Position numbers and translations under genes: made by a program. A DNA stretch of 64,000 nucleotides from Chondrilla cf. caribensis (Eukaryota; Porifera; Demospongiae; Chondrillida; Chondrillidae). How positions within the stretch are numbered: the stretch's first letter is position 1; every line of letters starts with the position of its first letter. Positions 45,432-58,912 of this stretch are shown here, in pieces. The notes beneath the pieces are model-generated. The model was not told the origin of the DNA, searched no databases, and saw only the letters and a program-made list of their open reading frames with translations. Location of the stretch: assembly GCA_964020155.1 (NCBI GenBank), contig OZ026565.1, forward strand, positions 3,028,553 through 3,092,552, given 5' to 3'.

Positions 45432-46511
45432 CATTCCTAGAGTGAAATTGGACATGAAGACTACAGCATTATTATAATAATTAACACATTATGTATACAT
45501 ATAACATAATATTATGATATAATATACACAAAGTCTAGATCTACAATAAAATGTATTGAATCCAGAAGACTATACATATCATTGTAGAGTCAAATACCTC
45601 GTGTGTTTCTGGACCCTTCCACGGTAATGGTAACAAAGAGTGATTTGTTTAACATCCATGGTACAACGAACACAATTATTGGCATGGCTCAAACATTCCT
45701 ATGTAATTAGGCAATCTCAATCTCCAGCTGTTGCAGATGTGTACACACCATATAAGGTAGTGTTGTATGCTGCTTCAAGCTGTTTTTATGCCAATCAGAA
45801 ATAATTTACTTAAACCTTTACAACCCTACCCTAGCAACCCTATTGTTATCAATGCTCAGTTCTGCATTATGGTTTAGGCTTACTTGAGTTCACATAAAAT
45901 TGTAATACTTCAACCTGTCCTTACTTACCATGGCATAAATAACAGTTCTTATTAATTTTATGTATCGATATAATATTACACTGAACCTTCCTGGTATTAT
46001 TATAGTATTTCTACAAGATTTCCATCAAAACTGAAAGTGACTACATCTGTTGAAAGCTCATTATCTATATTGCATTTCGCACTGAAACAATGTCAACCAT
46101 CTACAGGAAGTGACACAATGCACATGAAGACATGAGGACAGCACCATACTGTGCAATAGCAAACATATCCAGCTGTTACAGTTGTAAACTGCAGCATTAC
46201 AGCTTCAGCAAAACAGGAAGAACTATATTGTTTGCTGACTATATATATAATCAGGATTACGTGTACTGAGCATGCATGTGCACGTGTATACATAATCATA
46301 TATTATTAATGTGCAATGGATATATTAGTAATATATACTTAGAAAAATATCTAAATGTGAACATACGTATACGTATATCTAATGGAAGTGTGTGCATTAA
46401 TATAAAGTATCTATGGTGGTTGGTATGTAATATACACAGAATTGTTATAAAATTAATTAGAATTGAATCATTGATACAGACAAGTCCTTATGTCTTCCTC
46501 TGCACCTACAG
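45432..46511. other. Intergenic between gene C and the relic exon
   Basis: The first ~600 bp match 18577-19240. The remainder is AT-rich and unique. I searched by eye for other relic exons before 46512 and found none. Confidence 0.5.
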
Positions 46512-46616
46512 GAAAATGCTTCACTCAAGTACATACGTACATACGTATACTGGAGGACCAAGTGCTTGGAGAATTTCTACGACTGGTCAGGTTGGCATAC
46601 CTTACATGGGCAGAGG
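46512..46616 (+). pseudogene. Relic last exon of a fifth family member
   Basis: After CACCTACAG the sequence GAAAATGCTTCACTCAAG matches the start of gene D's last exon (52609-52715). A short ACGTACAT-type expansion shifts the frame. Beyond it, the frame YTGGPSAWRISTTGQVGIPY aligns with gene D YTGRASTLTI ... GEVGIHY. There is no stop at the expected place. The downstream stretch GCATTTTCTGCCTCGAT (about 46756) also matches gene D's 3' flank (about 52863). Confidence 0.72.
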
Positions 46617-48840
46617 GGGATTAACAATGCATGATGAAGTATTCAATCAGGCCTAACAGTCAGTATCGATTACATGCATGTATTGCCAATATTAAAGTAA
46701 TAAAGTCATATATCCCAGCCCTGGACAAAATTGTGTTTCAATTATTTCTATTTATGCATTTTCTGCCTCGATATTAAAACTTTTATCACTATTATACAAT
46801 ATTATTTTATCAATAATTTCGCAGTATTGAGGTAAAATTTGACAAATGAAATTGTATTGTAATGTTATTTGGAGAGAAGATATAATTAGATAATAATAAT
46901 AATCATAATTATCATTATTATTACCTACAACAACCTCTATACATTAATATTAAGTACATAAGTATATTCTATAATGGATTCACATAATGAAGACTGACCC
47001 TGTAATTATGTCAACACAAAGTAATATCAAGTTAGTGACATTGCAGGTCAGGCCTTGAATTTACAGGGGATCTCTGTATATAGGACACATTAGGACCATG
47101 CAGCTATTTTGTCCCCTGTAGAGAGGTTGTCCACTGTCAGAGGTGGAAAATGTATTAGCATTGTAATTGTACACAGGGAAGTCTACTTTTGATGCCCTAG
47201 AACGTGTCCTTTGTGGGGAGGTAATTTCTATGGTGTCCTTTAATGGTAGTGTCCTTTAGTACAGGTTCCACTGTAGTGCAGTTGCTGCCAACTTCATATC
47301 ATGGTGGATGAATCTAGAACAAGAAAACAGAAGATGTGTCCAACTATGCACAGCAAATCACATTAGAGTGGTGCTTACATAGGCTGTTCAGCAATATTGG
47401 ATTTGTTCTACTAATTTTGCGCATCCCAAGGGGATTAGATCATTTAATGTGACAGCTGGTGGTTGCATTCAAATACAAACCACACAAATGCAAACACTTT
47501 GTACATGGGTTTCAGACAATCAGATTTAGATCACTACCAACCAACTGAGGTTAACACAACTCATATCTAGCAACCATGATGTAATGAGCACTTATAGAGG
47601 CAATGTGAGTACTCACATACTGAAATCAAGCCACATAAGAGAACACTTACAACAGCATGGACAGCTATTTCATGAAGTTAATGACATCGGCTTTGGATTA
47701 CACTGTATACACATGCCAGAAATGGTTGCTGAGAACTGTCCTTCATGTGGAAACCATATTCCTCAAAGGCAGATGGCTACAGTTACGTAGCATATGGTAC
47801 TGTAACATACCTTTACAGGATGCCTCAACAAGGTATGCTCTGGTACATTGTTTCTCAAAGTGCCGGAATGTTATCCCTCTGAGCAGTTGTCTGGACCTGT
47901 TCAAGCGTAAGTGTACTCATGTCAACAGTTAGCATTGAGATGCCTGGCATAGGAATTTGAAATCATAATATATTGCGTCATTGGTTGTGGGAGGTTTTCT
48001 ACAATTAATAATTTACACAATGTCATCACCTATAACTGACTTGGTGTACTGTGATTGTATACAGTGTAATAGCGTAAGGCTGGATAATCAGTGTTTAACA
48101 AGCAGTATGATTCACACAACCGCATTTATCTACAAATATCATGATCAGCATGAAAGAAAATAACTCGCAGTTTAACTGAGTGAATAGCTACAGACAAGGA
48201 GAAAGATCTGTGCATTATGCTCTAGTACTGTGCTTGGGCACACATAAACAAGCTTTGGTTGATACAAATACAAGTTGTGCGTATATTTTATACAATTTGT
48301 TATCAGAATTCAATACACGTACTGTGAGAAAGCACATAATAGAAGAGATCAGTACAGGAGTATCCTCCACAATAATACGTAGTTGGCTCTCAAGTTCAAA
48401 ATTTGTGTGATTGTTCATTAATTTTCAGATTTCAATATCCGACTTTTCAGCCTACTTTACGTACCAAATTGCAACAAAGGGGAATCTCAGATAGCCTAAT
48501 CTGCAATTTCCACCGGCGGTGGTCGCATCTAGGTTTAGTGAGGAGCTCATTAAAACCCTTGCGGGTATACTCAAGCCCACAAGTAACAACCACAATCTAA
48601 TTAACACTCATTTCTATAGCTGCATCAGTTTTGTACAGCATCTTTATATTCACAATGGCTTTATAAAAATCAAATAAAAGCCTACTACAACTTCAACTTG
48701 CTCTTAGCAACCACGGCATAGTTAATGTCGAGTAAGTCATTTGTAATGCTTGGTGTTCCAATACATAGTATTAATTCATATAAGTGATGATGTCACCAGC
48801 AAGAAGTAATGATGTCATCTGATTGTGCAGTATCCGTTAG
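46617..48840. other. Intergenic between the relic exon and gene D
   Basis: Contains a MITE-like right end at about 47225-47277 (GTACAGGTTCCACTG), a third copy of the family 3' flank block at about 47450-47590 (GTGACAGCTGGTGGTTGCATTC, TCTAGCAACCATGATGTAATG), and another diverged motif copy near 48700. Short open frames (e.g. 47584-47790, 48180-48410) have no recognisable domain. Confidence 0.55.
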
Positions 48841-48966
48841 TTCCAGCTGTTAAAAGTTAGTATAAAAGGATGGTGAAAATCAGCTGGGAGCATCGGAGCT
48901 TTAGCGAAGCAAGAAGAACAAGTTTTATACAGCAACTATCGTGGGATTGGATCTCATTCCGCTACT
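48841..48966 (+). promoter_or_regulatory. Gene D core promoter and 5' UTR
   Basis: TATAAAA at 48861-48867, 106 bp before the ATG. This spacing matches A-C, but the surrounding sequence is different, so gene D has a diverged promoter. A preceding TAAAAGTTAG is probably not the functional box. Confidence 0.65.
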
Positions 48967-51900
48967 ATGACACTCTTCACAGTCCTAGTCCTCGGTGAGT
49001 GAACATACTTCTAGAGTGATTGCCAACTCAATGTGCGTGAGCATTATTTCAGTATATCATATAAGAAGTGTACTCTTATATGATGTACTGAAATACTGCT
49101 CACCCACAGCACAAGTGTGATGGTTAATTTTAACTGTAGTTAAACAGGCTTAACGTTATGGTTACCATCACAAAATCTTATCTACCCCGCAGTAGCCTTT
49201 AGCTATGATGTATACTATACTAGGTGACCCCTGCAATGTACATACATATATACAACAGAAGCGTCATCAATGTTTTCTTTTCTAACTCAGTGTTTCTTGG
49301 CTATGCTTCTACAACTGAAGCTAGAGTGCCATGTTACATGCCCACCAGTCAAATGACAGCATATTACTTTAAGGAAGACAGGTCCTGGGCCATACAATTA
49401 GGATGGATTGAGGGAAACCCCATTTGTGATGAGGTTCAGTTACTGGAGGAAACAGAAGGATCCCATGTATTCCAAGAAACTGCAACACGTCATTGTGAGT
49501 ATAACATTTACTGCGTGTGGAAAGTTGTACAACACCGGTACCACCATAAAAATACTACTGTACTTGTACAAGGACATACTGCAACATAGCACTGGTACGA
49601 TCACCTTGAATGCGTAGGGTACTTAATATCAAACACAGGCCATGATGGATTATTCAGACATGTGACCTGAAAACAGATACTAAACTTAAAACACTCCAAT
49701 CCCATCTGCGATTAGGATGGACTGAGAAAGAATAATACATAATACACTTGTAATACAGTAATACTGTCATATACTCTTTCTACACCAGGTAAACCAAGAA
49801 CTTACTGCTACTTCAATACTAGCGAACAGTTTTGTGAGAATGGAAAACCAATGTTCAAAAGCATGAAGTTTGCCACCAACTGTGAAATTTGCGGAGGGCA
49901 AGCTTCAGCCACATTCACAAGTGAGAAGACATCTATGTGTATTATTGTGTGTATCAATATCTCCTGAATCAATCGCATTGTGGATATTTTCTCAAAATAT
50001 TACAATAATTTTCATCATCAAAATTAAATTGCATTGGGACTTCACATTGATGACTTTTTGATGCGCATTATTGTGTCTTTACAGTTGGCCGGATCAGGAA
50101 GGTGAATTTTAACGACTTTGTTTGCCCAGAGATTCATCCCAATATTTCTCTCAATCTTCGTAAGTCTGAAACCATGCAGAAATAGAATGGCACTATACTT
50201 TTCAACAGCTTTTGTGATAATCATTAAGCTTCATGTACACCTGTTACCTTGTTTCAATTTGCCCACAGAGACGCAAGGTTGTACCAAGTTCGGAAGCGAG
50301 GTTGTGATAACCTGGGAAATAGATGGGGAAAGAGAGTACACTTATACTGTTAAAGACTCCAGTGGCGTTGTGAAAAAGAGTAAGTCCTTTATTGCTTGCT
50401 TTGAGATCTTGCAACCACTCATAGTCTGATTGAACCTTATTATTTTCCAGCTGCAACAGTGTCTGCACAAGGTGACCCAGGCAAGGGATTCGTAGTGACA
50501 AACAAAATAGGTACACTGACCATACCTTCAACTGGTCTGGGTCCTAATAAGTACACCATTGAAGTTGTGGATATCACTTCTGACAAGAAATATAGTGAAC
50601 AAGGTGTTTTCAGCATCAAAGCAGGTATGTATGCATGCAGGTATAAGAGAGTGGGTACAACATTTTAGTGAAAATTGTAATAATTATTGTTTACGTACCC
50701 CGAATATACATACCACATGTGATTGTACACAAACCTGTTTCAGTTCAACCGTATTGGATTGTGTGACATGAATTTATTCGCCTACTGTGTGTTTCATGTG
50801 CACCTCTTATATGTCCAACTGTACTGTATGCATGGCTAATTATTTTCTCTATGTAATATTCATATTTCCTAAGGATGTAAGGTTGAAAAGGATCTAGATA
50901 TTGGTGAGTGGCATCATTAGAAACTCACGACTGTCATGCTGTCAATAACATGGATGTACATCTGATTTACAACCACTAGATGCTCGAGGTATGTGCTATG
51001 AAGGTGCCTCCAATGGGAACATTTCCTGGAGTGTGCAAGCTGATCGTATGTACAAGTACACTATCAGTCGAGGTAGTCAGAGTGTGAAAGGTGTGTAAAG
51101 ATTTATATGGACCAGTCACGTGCACAATTGAAGTTGATTATGCATGGTTTTGTTATTCAGAGGGGATCATTTCTGGTTCTGGAAATGATAGTTTTCCAGT
51201 TGTGAATGGAAGAGGGCAACTGAGCTTTAAGCTAGAGTCTGGTGACTACAGAGTGACAATACAAGACCTCCATGCTGGTGTCAATGATTATTATACTGAA
51301 TCAGAAGCATTTTCAGTACCAAACTGTGGAATCAGGATTAGTACGTTTTCTGAAATAGCACTACTTTGTATGGTAGTATCACAGTCCATTGTACTCTACA
51401 GGGACCAGTACCTGCATTGAAATCGGTCAGAATATGGCAGTTTATTTTGCATCAGTTGAGGGACATACATACAGATATACCATATCAGTGGAGGGTACCT
51501 CACAACAAGTGTTGGGTGAGTATGTAGCACGTGATCAGTACATGTGTGAGTCACCCCTCATAACTGACAGTGTATTTCTGTATATGATATTTCTTGATCT
51601 CAGTTTTACTATAATAATATTATAATATTTATTTCCTTGTAGAAGGTTCTGTTGAAACAAGTCAAGGAGGTATGCATATTATATAATATTGACTATTACA
51701 TGACTGCATGATGTATTACATTGGCTTACGTATTTGAACTAGGCGGCATTAGAGGATATACACTTGCATCTACTGATACCCTTGCTGTTGGACGATACAT
51801 TCTGACTGTGACAGAAGAGGAAACAGGACGTAGAGGTTATGGGAGATTCCTTGTTGGTGCAAGTGAGTCTCTGTTCTATTGTATGTATTCTGTACAGTCA

Positions 51901-52715
51901 TTAGATCACAGCAGCTGTGTGCAAACTTATGTATACGTCAGTTTCAAACTTACTGTATTGAACGTGAACATTTTCTGTAATACTACGTCCATATAAAGGT
52001 GGTGACTTCAGTCCAGAGGTGAAGTATAGGGCCAATGCAGAACATGATGGAATATACGTCTGCTTGGATCCAGGCGAGGGGAAAAGCTTTGCTACCGGTC
52101 TTACAGCTAAAGTGGGCAGTGGTGCAAAAGCTGTTCTACGTGGAAAAGGTATGCATATCTCATTGCTGATTATCAGTTGTAGCTATTATAGCAGGAGACA
52201 TGGTTTAGCAGACATCTGGTTTATCCAAAAACCTCATTCATCCCACACTGTCATCATTTACCCTCTACCCAGCCATTACCTAATATTATTTAATATATGA
52301 CAAATATTCCTGGGCCATATTACCAGGTCCCATTGTACCGTAGCATTAAAATAATATCCCAGGCATGTAAATAACATGTGTGTATACGTATACGTACATA
52401 CATATATACGTATATATATTATATATATATATTATGTATGTATAAGCATTATGCACAACATGCACGAGGTCAGTGGAATTGCATGCATATATGACTGTTA
52501 CAGCATCATGACTGGAACAATATTTTAAGTTTAGTATGATTCTTGATTTGTCCATATCATATTACTTTAGACAATTACCTTTTTCAATTATCTTATATTG
52601 CTGTACAGGAAACTGCTTCACTCAAGCATATACTGGGAGAGCAAGTACATTGACTATCATTGTCCGGAAAAATGGAAAAATGGACGGAGAAGTTGGAATA
52701 CATTATATCGGTTGA
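48967..52715 (+). CDS. Gene D: diverged secreted family member, 14 exons, about 520 aa
   Basis: Exons: 48967-48994, 49291-49494, 49789-49920, 50085-50159, 50269-50379, 50451-50624, 50874-50903, 50980-51090, 51161-51340, 51402-51515, 51643-51669, 51743-51862, 51999-52148, 52609-52715. The sum is 521 codons with TGA; all introns are phase 1. Signal peptide MTLFTVLVLVFLGYASTTEA; Cys-rich N-terminal domain to about residue 121 (CYFNTSEQFC, SMKFATNCEIC). Exon 4 is only 25 codons and keeps the FVCPEIHPNISLNL end but no TIL-like Cys. Repeat 1 spans 147-241, followed by the linker CKVEKDLDI and three C-terminal repeats. The exon matching gene A exon 17 is split by an extra 73-bp intron (51670-51742). 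More compact and more diverged than A-C. Function unknown. Confidence 0.82.
49037..49103. repeat. 67-bp hairpin in gene D intron 1
   Basis: 29-bp arms at 49037-49065 and 49075-49103 pair at 27 of 29 positions around a 9-nt loop. Lacks TA target duplications that I can define. It could be a minimal MITE, a pre-miRNA-like fold, or chance. Confidence 0.75.
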
Positions 52716-53276
52716 TAAGGATTGACCAAAATTTGATCTGTCAAATTGGCTTACAAGTTACCATTACAACTAATTTTAATCATTGCTAAGCTGAACAAAC
52801 TTATTTAAGTTTTATAATATACATGTTATGTATGAATTAATTAGTGCATTCATTACTATGATGCATTTTCTGCTTCATTTTTCACACCCATTTAACTTAA
52901 TAATTTGTTATTTTTTGAGAGACAATTGACAAGTCGTACACGTAACTACATAGTAAAATGATAATGAATGAGAATTATGCATTTACACTAGCCAGATAAG
53001 AATATACCATCCCCAAGCATATTATTTCATAATTACCATGTCAACATCTGAGACAGTATGAAATGCATTCAGTTATAAAATATACAATGAAATTTGTTTT
53101 CAAATGTGAAGTGCCAAATTCAAGCACATTGTATACATACATACAATTGTATTCGTGTACGTTCATACAATAATACAATATTCTCGTTTTTATGAATACA
53201 ATGTACTTCTCATTCACGAGTTGGTGCTCTTGTGTATGTGTGACATTGTGGGCATGTATCATATGCCCATCCATCC
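52716..53276. other. 3' flank of gene D
   Basis: AT-rich; no gene and no canonical AATAAA close to the stop. Confidence 0.5.
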
Positions 53277-53925
53277 CTGTGTGTGTGTGTGTGTGTGTGT
53301 GTGCTGTGTGTGTACATGCTGTGTGTGTGTGCTTGTTTGTACATGTGTGTATGTATGTGCTTGTTTGTACATGTGTGTGTGTGTGTGTGTGTGCGTGTGG
53401 TGTACGCGTGCATGCGTGTGTGTGTAATTGTGTGTGTGAGTGTTCATGCATGTGCATGCTTGCTACATCCTCACTCAATAGCAAACACATACATATTTTT
53501 ATACTCAAAATGAATACTGCACTGTACATACTTGTGGTTTGGTTGCAGCATGATAAGTTTAACTGCTTACTTTCAAAAGGTTCAATATATTATATTATGT
53601 GGAAAACATATCACATTTAATTAATGATGACGTATGATTGTGTGCGTGTGTGTGTGTGTGCGTGTATGTGTGCGTGTATGTGTGTGTACATATGCCTGTG
53701 TATGTGTTCGTGTGTATCAGTATATATGTGTGTCTGTTTATGTTTAGGAGTCCACCCGCATGTGTATATGACACTGTGTGTGTATATGCATATGTACATG
53801 TGTGTTCATGTTTGCAATGTGTTTATGTAACAATGTGGGCACATGCAAGTGTGTGTGTGTGTATATATGCGTATGAGTGGCACTGTGTGTGTGGGTATGC
53901 ATATATATATATATATATATATTAT
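53277..53925. repeat. (GT)n-rich compound microsatellites
   Basis: Two blocks (about 53277-53450 and 53640-53925) of GTGTGT with TGTACATGTG, TGTATGTG and a terminal (AT)n. The open frames inside are low-complexity artefacts. Confidence 0.93.
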
Positions 53926-54500
53926 TGAAGTCACAATGTGATAAATACTTGTAGATAGTGTGAGCACTCCTAGTTTCTGCTAGGACATTTGACACTAACA
54001 TTGAGCAGCGGCAGAGTACATATGTGTATCATGATCTATATGGGATATATCTAATTGAACCAGTGTACTCTGTACAAGCACTGACAGTGGCTTCTCAGAT
54101 CATAGATCTTAGTCTCTAATATACCCGAGCTACAGAAATACGCTCACAAATTACATAACAGATGGTATGTAACATTATAGGGTCCTTAGATTGCACCAAA
54201 CGTACAGCTTCAACAGAACATATATAGTTTGAATTCCCAAGGAAATGCCATTAATGCCTCACATCAATGGTTTGTCAAGACAGGTTTCTAACATTCTAGC
54301 TCAAAGGTAGTAACATATGTAACCGTATGGCTATGGGCAATAAAATGTTTAATAATATGACATATAAAACTATAATAAAGATGCACGTATATATTACGTA
54401 TATTATAGTATGCTGTGTTGTAGTGAAAATCAAAGTGTAATTTTTTGTGCTATTTGCACACCTCCCTTTGGTATCACATCAGGTTATTACTGTAAAACAA
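53926..54500. other. Intergenic, nothing recognised
   Basis: AT-rich unique sequence without a supportable open frame. Confidence 0.4.
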
Positions 54501-54848
54501 AGCTGTAGAAAGCAGTGTAGAGGGCTAGGTTTTGGGCTCAAACAGCATTTCAAAATTCTACTTCTGTTATCTTTTGATCACATCAGATACAATTCATTGT
54601 CATATTATTGATGACAAAAAAAACTTACATCACTATACTACATATTAGGTTTTGCTGACAGTAAGGTGCTACCGAAGCTGTAGAAAGCAGTGTAGAGGGC
54701 TAGGTTTTGGGCCCACCACTTCAAAATTCTACTTCTGTCATCTTCTGATCACATCATATACAATTCATTGTCATATTATTGATGACAACAGCAATTGACA
54801 TCACTATACTACATCATTGGTTTCGCTGACAGCAAGGCGCTACCGAAG
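54501..54848. repeat. Two-copy tandem duplication (~175 bp units)
   Basis: Units 54501-54676 and 54677-54848 both start GCTGTAGAAAGCAGTGTAGA and end GCTACCGAAG. Slight divergence, including TTACATCACTATACTACAT against TGACATCACTATACTACAT. Confidence 0.88.
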
Positions 54849-56010
54849 CCAAAGCGCAACAAATTGCAGATTCCCTCCATTAATTGATGAAATACCTCAC
54901 TTGCCTCTCGAGCTCCTTTCAATTCCCTCATCTAGGGTTAGGTGCATGTTTTTACATATCCATAGGGAGCCGTTGACAAATTAAACATCATTGACATTGT
55001 AAATGCATAAATTTTACTGCTGATGCACTTATGATCACAGACAGCAGATTTTCTAAAAATTTCAAAGTGATGACACAGTAGTATCTAGTGAGTACGTTTA
55101 GTTGCAGTAATTCCACGTAGTTTGTATAATATACATTTCTCAAAACTGCATTAATTAGCACACAGTCCTCAACAATATTCCTGTCTCCTCAGGAATCATA
55201 CTTTGCAGAATGGACGTAAGCAACAAGGAAAGTGAGCCCTCTGTCGGATACCAAATTACGTACTTGTAAAAATCATAAATCTTGAGTATTTGGAAAATGT
55301 CGTTCACAGAACATTTCACAGTACTAAAATAGAGGTGCATCCCATCATCTATTTATAGATTTGATTTTTAGGAGCTAGTCTGCCTGGAGGAATTTGCAAA
55401 GTTGTCGTGAACCTAATATGATCAGGTTCAGGCCTTCATTAGTATCACTGTCGCGTAGACACAAATGTGTGGAATGTGTTGCATGTGTTCTCTGAGATTG
55501 AATGCATGCATGCAATGCACTTTCACATTCCACTACAGACACTTCAATTCAATTAGTATTGAATATCACACGCGCACGCATTCACACTGATGCACAAAAG
55601 TACGTATGCACATACATATTTGCATCCACCATTAAAGCTAGTAGCCACTCATAAATTAATTTGAATGTTACATGTAACAATGTTCAAGCAACCCTTAATT
55701 CCCGTACAATATTGCAACTAAATTATAAATATTATGCAACGAGGAGTTGCTGGTGAATTCATTTCCAACGTTCTGCAGGCCCATTGGAAGCATTTGAGAA
55801 GCAGTAAAGCTGTAAGAAACTCTATGCGCTTTGCTCGCAATAACACATGGACACAGTACATACCGTTTTACATGGTTTCACATATAATTATTACAATCGA
55901 TATCTAATTTGATTGTCATATATATTATATAACATTAATACAACCTGAAAATGTAAGTACAGTCCAAACATACTGAGACTAACATTCACCCATTAAACAT
56001 TGTGTGTGTG
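54849..56010. other. Intergenic, nothing recognised
   Basis: No exon-like segments or repeats recognised apart from short AT-rich runs. Confidence 0.4.
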
Positions 56011-56390
<380 letters not shown>

Positions 56391-58667
56391 CATGTGTGCA
56401 CATAGACAGTAGACAAAAGCAATCACTCAAGTACAATCAAAACACATCCACATGAAGGAAGGACACACACTGCTGGAGACAAAGCCAGGAAGCACAGGCA
56501 TTGAGGAGACAATTATGGTGACAGAGAAATCACATAGCAACATTCCAAGTTGATCTGGAATGCCAACACAATGGAGCTTCAGTGTGGGCTGAACACTTAC
56601 TAGGTATCAGAGCCTGACACTTGTAGACATTGTGTCCAGCTATGCACTGTGATTAAACCACATACGCTGCACTTGTGTGGTTGCATAGAATCATCGTACC
56701 TGGCAGTCTCAGTGGTGATGCACATCCTAACTGACAAGAACTATTAATCCCAAATCCTAGCAAATATTAATTGAACTTCGTATAGGTTACGTAAGACTCA
56801 AATACGTACGTCACCCAGAATACATAGCCATAAAATTAGTAGTCTATAGAAACAAATAGAATACGTCACCAGATTGATGACGTCATAAATTGAAAACACT
56901 CCATTGGCAGTTACATAATTATGAAATGTAATACCCGTAAGCCTCTCAGTAACAACAAAAATAGAATCCAGGAACCATTTTGGTTATATTTTATCACATG
57001 GACCATACAATAAATACATTGCATAATAGCTAGAAGTAAACCAGGCATGGATCAAATACATAATATACTGATTCAGGCATGCTTGATTCATCAAACATTT
57101 GAGTATAGAAGTATATAGGTGGAGTTCATAGAACACATATGGGTGTCTTCTATTGAAGACATTTGTAAGCTTGAAAATTGACACATTAAACAGCGAAAGT
57201 GATCTGACTGCCCAACCTATCTACACTGCACACAGTAATGAAGGTACAGTCATATGGCTACAAATGGGCAGACAACCCACAATTCCAATAGCAACTGTAC
57301 AGTGATAGTGGAGGTTAGTGGATAGTTATTTCTGCTTATCTGCTCAGGACAGTGCATCAAATACCAGCCTGACGTCTGAACTGCAGCAACAACATTGCTA
57401 TCGTTGTTGCCTAATTAGTCTTGGTGATTCTTGAAATGGTGTCACTACCTCAAAATCGTCTGCCTAGTACATGTCATGCATTGTTCCCCAGTGATTACAG
57501 ACTGTGCAATGTTCATTCATCAAGACTGAGATTCTTCTAATATCTTTACTACCAAACTAATATGTTGGTTTTACTGATAAATGCGATATTATGCGCCCCG
57601 TGCATATATGTACACACAGGTATGCACGTACGCACGCACACACGCACACACACACACACACTATCCATCGTGGGTATGTGTTACACATGATTGTGGTGTT
57701 GATAATATCGTATTTTGGTAATAATCCACACCATACTATATAACTACTCCAAATTATGCACAATACTGTATTATGCAAACACACACACACACACACACAC
57801 ACACTACACTGCATACTGTACATACATACGTAAGTACATGTGTTAGCCGTGTATTAGCAGCATGATAAGTCCAACTGTTTACTTTGAAAAGAGGATTGAT
57901 AGATATGGTGCATTTATTTTAAGGTCAATATTAAGCCACAAAGTACATCACACCCAAACATATGACATCCGCTTGATGCGTTAAGATGTAGCACAAACTA
58001 AAGAAATATCGGTTGGAGTTATATTCAGAGTGAGTGAACTTTACTGTCAACCACAAATATGAACCTGCCCTGACCCATGTCCACTAACTGAGAACGTGGT
58101 GCAATGATCATTTGAAAGTAATGGGAGTACCCATACTTTCAGTTTGAAGATGGGCACTAAGATTAAAGTACGTACTTGCGTCAATTATAAGTGGCTTTTA
58201 TGAGCTTTGTGATTTCAGCCGAGCTTTAGTCATGTTAATGATGGATGCTGAATACAATCTTTGATGTACACAAACAAGTTCTTCAAAGACAGATGGTCTC
58301 TCACTACAGATCAGAATAATAATATGGTAAATACATACAGATTGTATGGACATTCATACACAATATCTCACAGTATGGGATGTTCACACCACTTATTAGA
58401 GTCACAGTGGCTTTTCAAAAAGTGAGGAAATTCCTTAGCGGTTTCTCGAAAACCTTATCCGTGCAGCGCACCTATATTGAATGAGATGTATCGTATTCGG
58501 TACATATTATACACTGCTACACATATATATATGCAAGATAGTATTGTCAGTGGACCTAGCTGACAATGATTTCATTGCAGCATGTGCAGGGGATGGCCAT
58601 TCTTGATGTCTTACGTATGTTCACTAGTGTACAGAATCGAATAGGGATTTCAGACTGCGACGTTTCC
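56391..58667. other. Intergenic, no gene supported
   Basis: Two short CA runs (about 57645-57661 and 57778-57804). Around 57662-57705 a TATCCATCGTGGGTATGTG ... ACACATGA block resembles the one at 8617-8650, a stray piece of the left-end macro-repeat. Remaining open frames are short and unrecognised. Confidence 0.45.
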
Positions 58668-58912
58668 AGCTGTTGTTGGGAAAATCCTTTCTGATTGTGG
58701 ACCCCCCTTTGTTTGTCCAAGGAGCGGAAGTAACGAGACCAGGAGTGTCTTGACAGGAAGCCCAAACCCTATGTAAGGAGGGTAACTCCAAAGGCACCCT
58801 GACTGCTGAAGACGACCCACAGGGTTGAAACATCCAGATGAAGAACTCTCTTCACCAGACCGTATTTTAAACGCTCCTGAATCCGAAAGGCTTTTCCCAA
58901 CAACAGTGTACA
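58668..58912. repeat. Inverted-repeat segment
   Basis: TGTTGTTGGGAAAATCCTTT at 58671-58690 is inverted at about 58886-58905 (AAAGGCTTTTCCCAACAACA, 18 of 20). AGTGTACAGAAT occurs outside both arms. Several overlapping - strand frames are open here without a known domain. Possibly a decayed transposable element. Confidence 0.5.

Noticed and set aside
47584..47932. Possible exon with Cys pairs (CPSCGNH) near 47740
   Set aside because: The frame is short, has no convincing splice context or paralogue, and adjoins a repeated flank.
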